A stretch of 15,220 nt of DNA from an uncultured Halieaceae bacterium. Lineage in GTDB: Bacteria; Pseudomonadota; Gammaproteobacteria; Pseudomonadales; Halieaceae. This document shows, piece after piece, positions 13,591-15,220 of the stretch; the first letter of the stretch is position 1, and the number at the start of each line of letters is the position of its first letter. The notes under the pieces were generated by a model, which was not told the DNA's origin, ran no database searches, and saw only the letters and a list, made by a program, of their open reading frames with translations. The position numbers and the translations under genes were made by a program. Where the stretch lies: the NCBI GenBank assembly GCA_938045215.1, contig CALINF010000271.1:1-15220 (forward strand). The letters are read 5' to 3'.

Positions 13591-14781
13591 CTAAAAATAT
13601 TTGGCGAAAATATTCTCTACGACGGGCGCTACGTTAAGCCCTATCATCCACTCGGGTCCAAAAGCGTCTGCCTGTTCAGTGTAATAGTTAACTTCAGCAC
13701 TTATCTTCCAGGGCCGGCCACCCATAATAATTGTTTTACCCAGTGTGAGGTTCAGCGGCAGAGTCCATTGGCTGGCCTCATGATCGTAGCTGATAATCGG
13801 CGCACTCCCCCAGTTCCAGCCGCCGCCAGGTAACAGTGTAAGGAAAGCATTGATCGTAGTAAGGCTCACATCGGCGTCACCCGAGCCTGCAATATCGGTT
13901 TGATAACTCGTCAATGCACCCACCACGTATTCCTTGGTCAGTTTGCCAAGGATTACCTCAGGACCCGCACTCCAGCGATCGGGGCCCAACTCATCCTTGG
14001 TGGCGGTTGGCAATGTGGAGATCATACCAACCGCCCATAGAATGCCCGTATCGGTGGTTCGGCCGTAAGCCAGATCAAAGCCTATGTCGCCCATTCCCGA
14101 GACGGAGTCGAAGTCGAGCTCGTCACCCTCAAAAACGGGTTGATCCAGGAGCACTGGAAACGCCGGCCGAAAGAATACCGTGGCACCATTGTCCAGCGGA
14201 AAAGGAAAAGACGGCTGGAACAGTAAAGTCGTACTATTTTGCTCTGTCGCATTGGGCAGATCACCCTTGAACGCTCGATACTGCGTCTTGAGCGTCAGGC
14301 TGGCCAGAGGCGTGTTGGGGTTGGCCAATGACTTGGCAATCTCATCGGCGGAGGGTTTGGCCATACCAACGCCAGAGCCAGCTACTGTAACGGGCTGCCC
14401 GTCGCGCGTAATACTGACAATGGCACTCTCATTCGTGCTGGTGTTTGTTGCGCGAAACGTCGTCTCTTCGCCGATAGCGCGCTCCAGCGTATAACAAGTA
14501 ATCACATCTCTTGAGTTTGTGCAGATTTTGCCATCACGAACATCCCAAGTGCGCTTGAAGGTCTCTCCCCAGGCGTTTAGCTCACCCGTGCCATCGGCGT
14601 TGTAGGTCGCCGTCGCCTCTACGCCGGGCTCGAGTGTGGAGACCAGCCGCGTATCAGACATCAGCTGACGCAGCTGCTCAGTCTCAGTAACAACCTCCCA
14701 CTCCTGAGCTATTGCTGAGTTGGCAAATCCAACCAAAAAATAAACAATCAGCAACTTAGATCGCAACACCACCTTCAACAT
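13591..14781 (-). CDS. Outer-membrane beta-barrel transporter-like protein with a soluble N-terminal domain
   Basis: A 396-residue exported protein with a signal peptide at residues 1-26 (LIVYFLVGFANSAIA, then QEWEV). Residues about 30-125 form a small beta-rich domain with two cysteines (C87, C96) and the run YNADGTGELNAWGETFKRTW. This resembles a soluble lipocalin-like module. Residues about 160-396 look like the beta-barrel family often labelled transporter or, misleadingly, neuromedin U. Signs are MGDIGFDLAYG, STLPTATKDELGPDRWSAGP, QWTLPLNLTLGKTI and the C-terminal PEWMIGLNVAPVVENIF. The start at 14781 is chosen because GGAG lies five bases upstream and the signal peptide begins there; the frame extends further upstream into the preceding gene. 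It lies 29 bases downstream of the OprB-type gene, so the two are likely co-transcribed. Confidence 0.72.
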   Translation of the reverse strand: MLKVVLRSKLLIVYFLVGFANSAIAQEWEVVTETEQLRQLMSDTRLVSTLEPGVEATATYNADGTGELNAWGETFKRTWDVRDGKICTNSRDVITCYTLERAIGEETTFRATNTSTNESAIVSITRDGQPVTVAGSGVGMAKPSADEIAKSLANPNTPLASLTLKTQYRAFKGDLPNATEQNSTTLLFQPSFPFPLDNGATVFFRPAFPVLLDQPVFEGDELDFDSVSGMGDIGFDLAYGRTTDTGILWAVGMISTLPTATKDELGPDRWSAGPEVILGKLTKEYVVGALTSYQTDIAGSGDADVSLTTINAFLTLLPGGGWNWGSAPIISYDHEASQWTLPLNLTLGKTIIMGGRPWKISAEVNYYTEQADAFGPEWMIGLNVAPVVENIFAKYF

Positions 14782-14810
14782 ACCTACTCCGTTTGCTATG
14801 TAAACTGCCA

Positions 14811-15220
14811 CTACATGGTAAGCACAGCGCGAACGCCTGCTATCCATACTCGATCTTCTTCGGGGGTTTTGGCCGGGCTCAATAACAGCTGTACATCCGG
14901 CGTTAATGAAAAATTCTTTGTGACCTGAAACCTGTAAGATGTTTCCACGACGTACTCATCATCAAGGCGCTGACCGTGTGTTTCTTTTGATGGATCTGCC
15001 CAACCCGCGCCTACTGTCCAGCTACGATCAGCCCAGGGGCTGTATTCAAAACCCAGACTGACTGCATTTTCAGCGGCCACACCGGCGCCACCGTTCGAAT
15101 GTCCCATTCGTACAAACATAAGCAAGCTATCCGTCCACTGCCGGCTAGCACTGACTGCCACCCCATCTCCAGCCGAAACCCCTTGTACGTGTCGGGCGTC
15201 CTTTTCCCAGTAGGTAAGCT
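14811..15220 (-). CDS. OprB-type carbohydrate porin, C-terminal part (partial)
   Basis: The frame runs off the right edge of the window, so only the last 136 or so residues are visible and the start is not in view. The segment matches carbohydrate-selective porins of the OprB family. Typical pieces are AENAVSLGFEYSPWADRSW, YVVETSYRFQVTKNFSLTPD and VQLLLSPAKTPEEDRVWIAG, ending in beta strands and VRAVLTM. OprB porins sit in the outer membrane and pass sugars into the periplasm. It is followed after 29 bases by another beta-barrel gene on the same strand. Its presence agrees with the carbohydrate theme of the window, although the keto-sugar cluster is several kilobases away. Confidence 0.85.
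   Translation of the reverse strand, partial: LTYWEKDARHVQGVSAGDGVAVSASRQWTDSLLMFVRMGHSNGGAGVAAENAVSLGFEYSPWADRSWTVGAGWADPSKETHGQRLDDEYVVETSYRFQVTKNFSLTPDVQLLLSPAKTPEEDRVWIAGVRAVLTM

Overview
The window looks like chromosome from a free-living Gram-negative, probably a marine gammaproteobacterium of the Halieaceae/OM60 kind. That is an inference from three outer-membrane channel genes, a Feo iron system, a split YeeE/YedE sulfur transporter and a keto-sugar catabolic cluster. No rRNA, tRNA, CRISPR array, transposase or integrase was seen. Base composition looks moderately GC-rich by eye, apart from an AT-rich patch near 780-860.

Layout. 2-229 is the 3' end of an unrecognised gene. 230-925 is a long stretch without a convincing gene. 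It holds a decayed duplicate of that gene's 3' end, a 12-bp perfect hairpin, a possible 46-residue ORF, a 76-nt long imperfect palindrome and an AT-rich promoter-like region. 926-1759 (+) encodes the two halves of a YeeE/YedE-type sulfur transporter. 1808-2463 (-) encodes a two-CBS-domain protein followed by a truncated HicB-like protein. Divergent from these, 2561-5690 (+) is a tightly overlapping trio: a BtrH-N/DUF4872 protein, FeoA and FeoB.

5709-10255 is a carbohydrate block. An MFS transporter, a TIM-barrel sugar isomerase/epimerase and a Gfo/Idh/MocA oxidoreductase lie on the minus strand, with the oxidoreductase transcribed first. A membrane-anchored DUF1080 (3-keto-glycoside hydrolase family) protein is divergent from them. 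Together these parts fit uptake of a sugar or glycoside, oxidation to a 3-keto intermediate, and then cleavage or isomerisation. 10291-10797 (-) is an exported SnoaL/NTF2-like protein, and 10946-11722 (+) is an exported protein with a Pro/Ala linker and a glycine-zipper tail.

11829-15220 (-) encodes three cell-envelope channels in a row: the 3' end of an OprB-type carbohydrate porin, a beta-barrel protein with a soluble N-terminal domain, and an OprO/OprP-type porin. The last carries an N-terminal segment that resembles an amidohydrolase stripped of its catalytic barrel.

The two most unusual items are the BtrH-like/FeoA/FeoB overlapping operon, where an acyltransferase or papain-like fold protein is translationally coupled to ferrous iron uptake, and the amidohydrolase-remnant/porin fusion.
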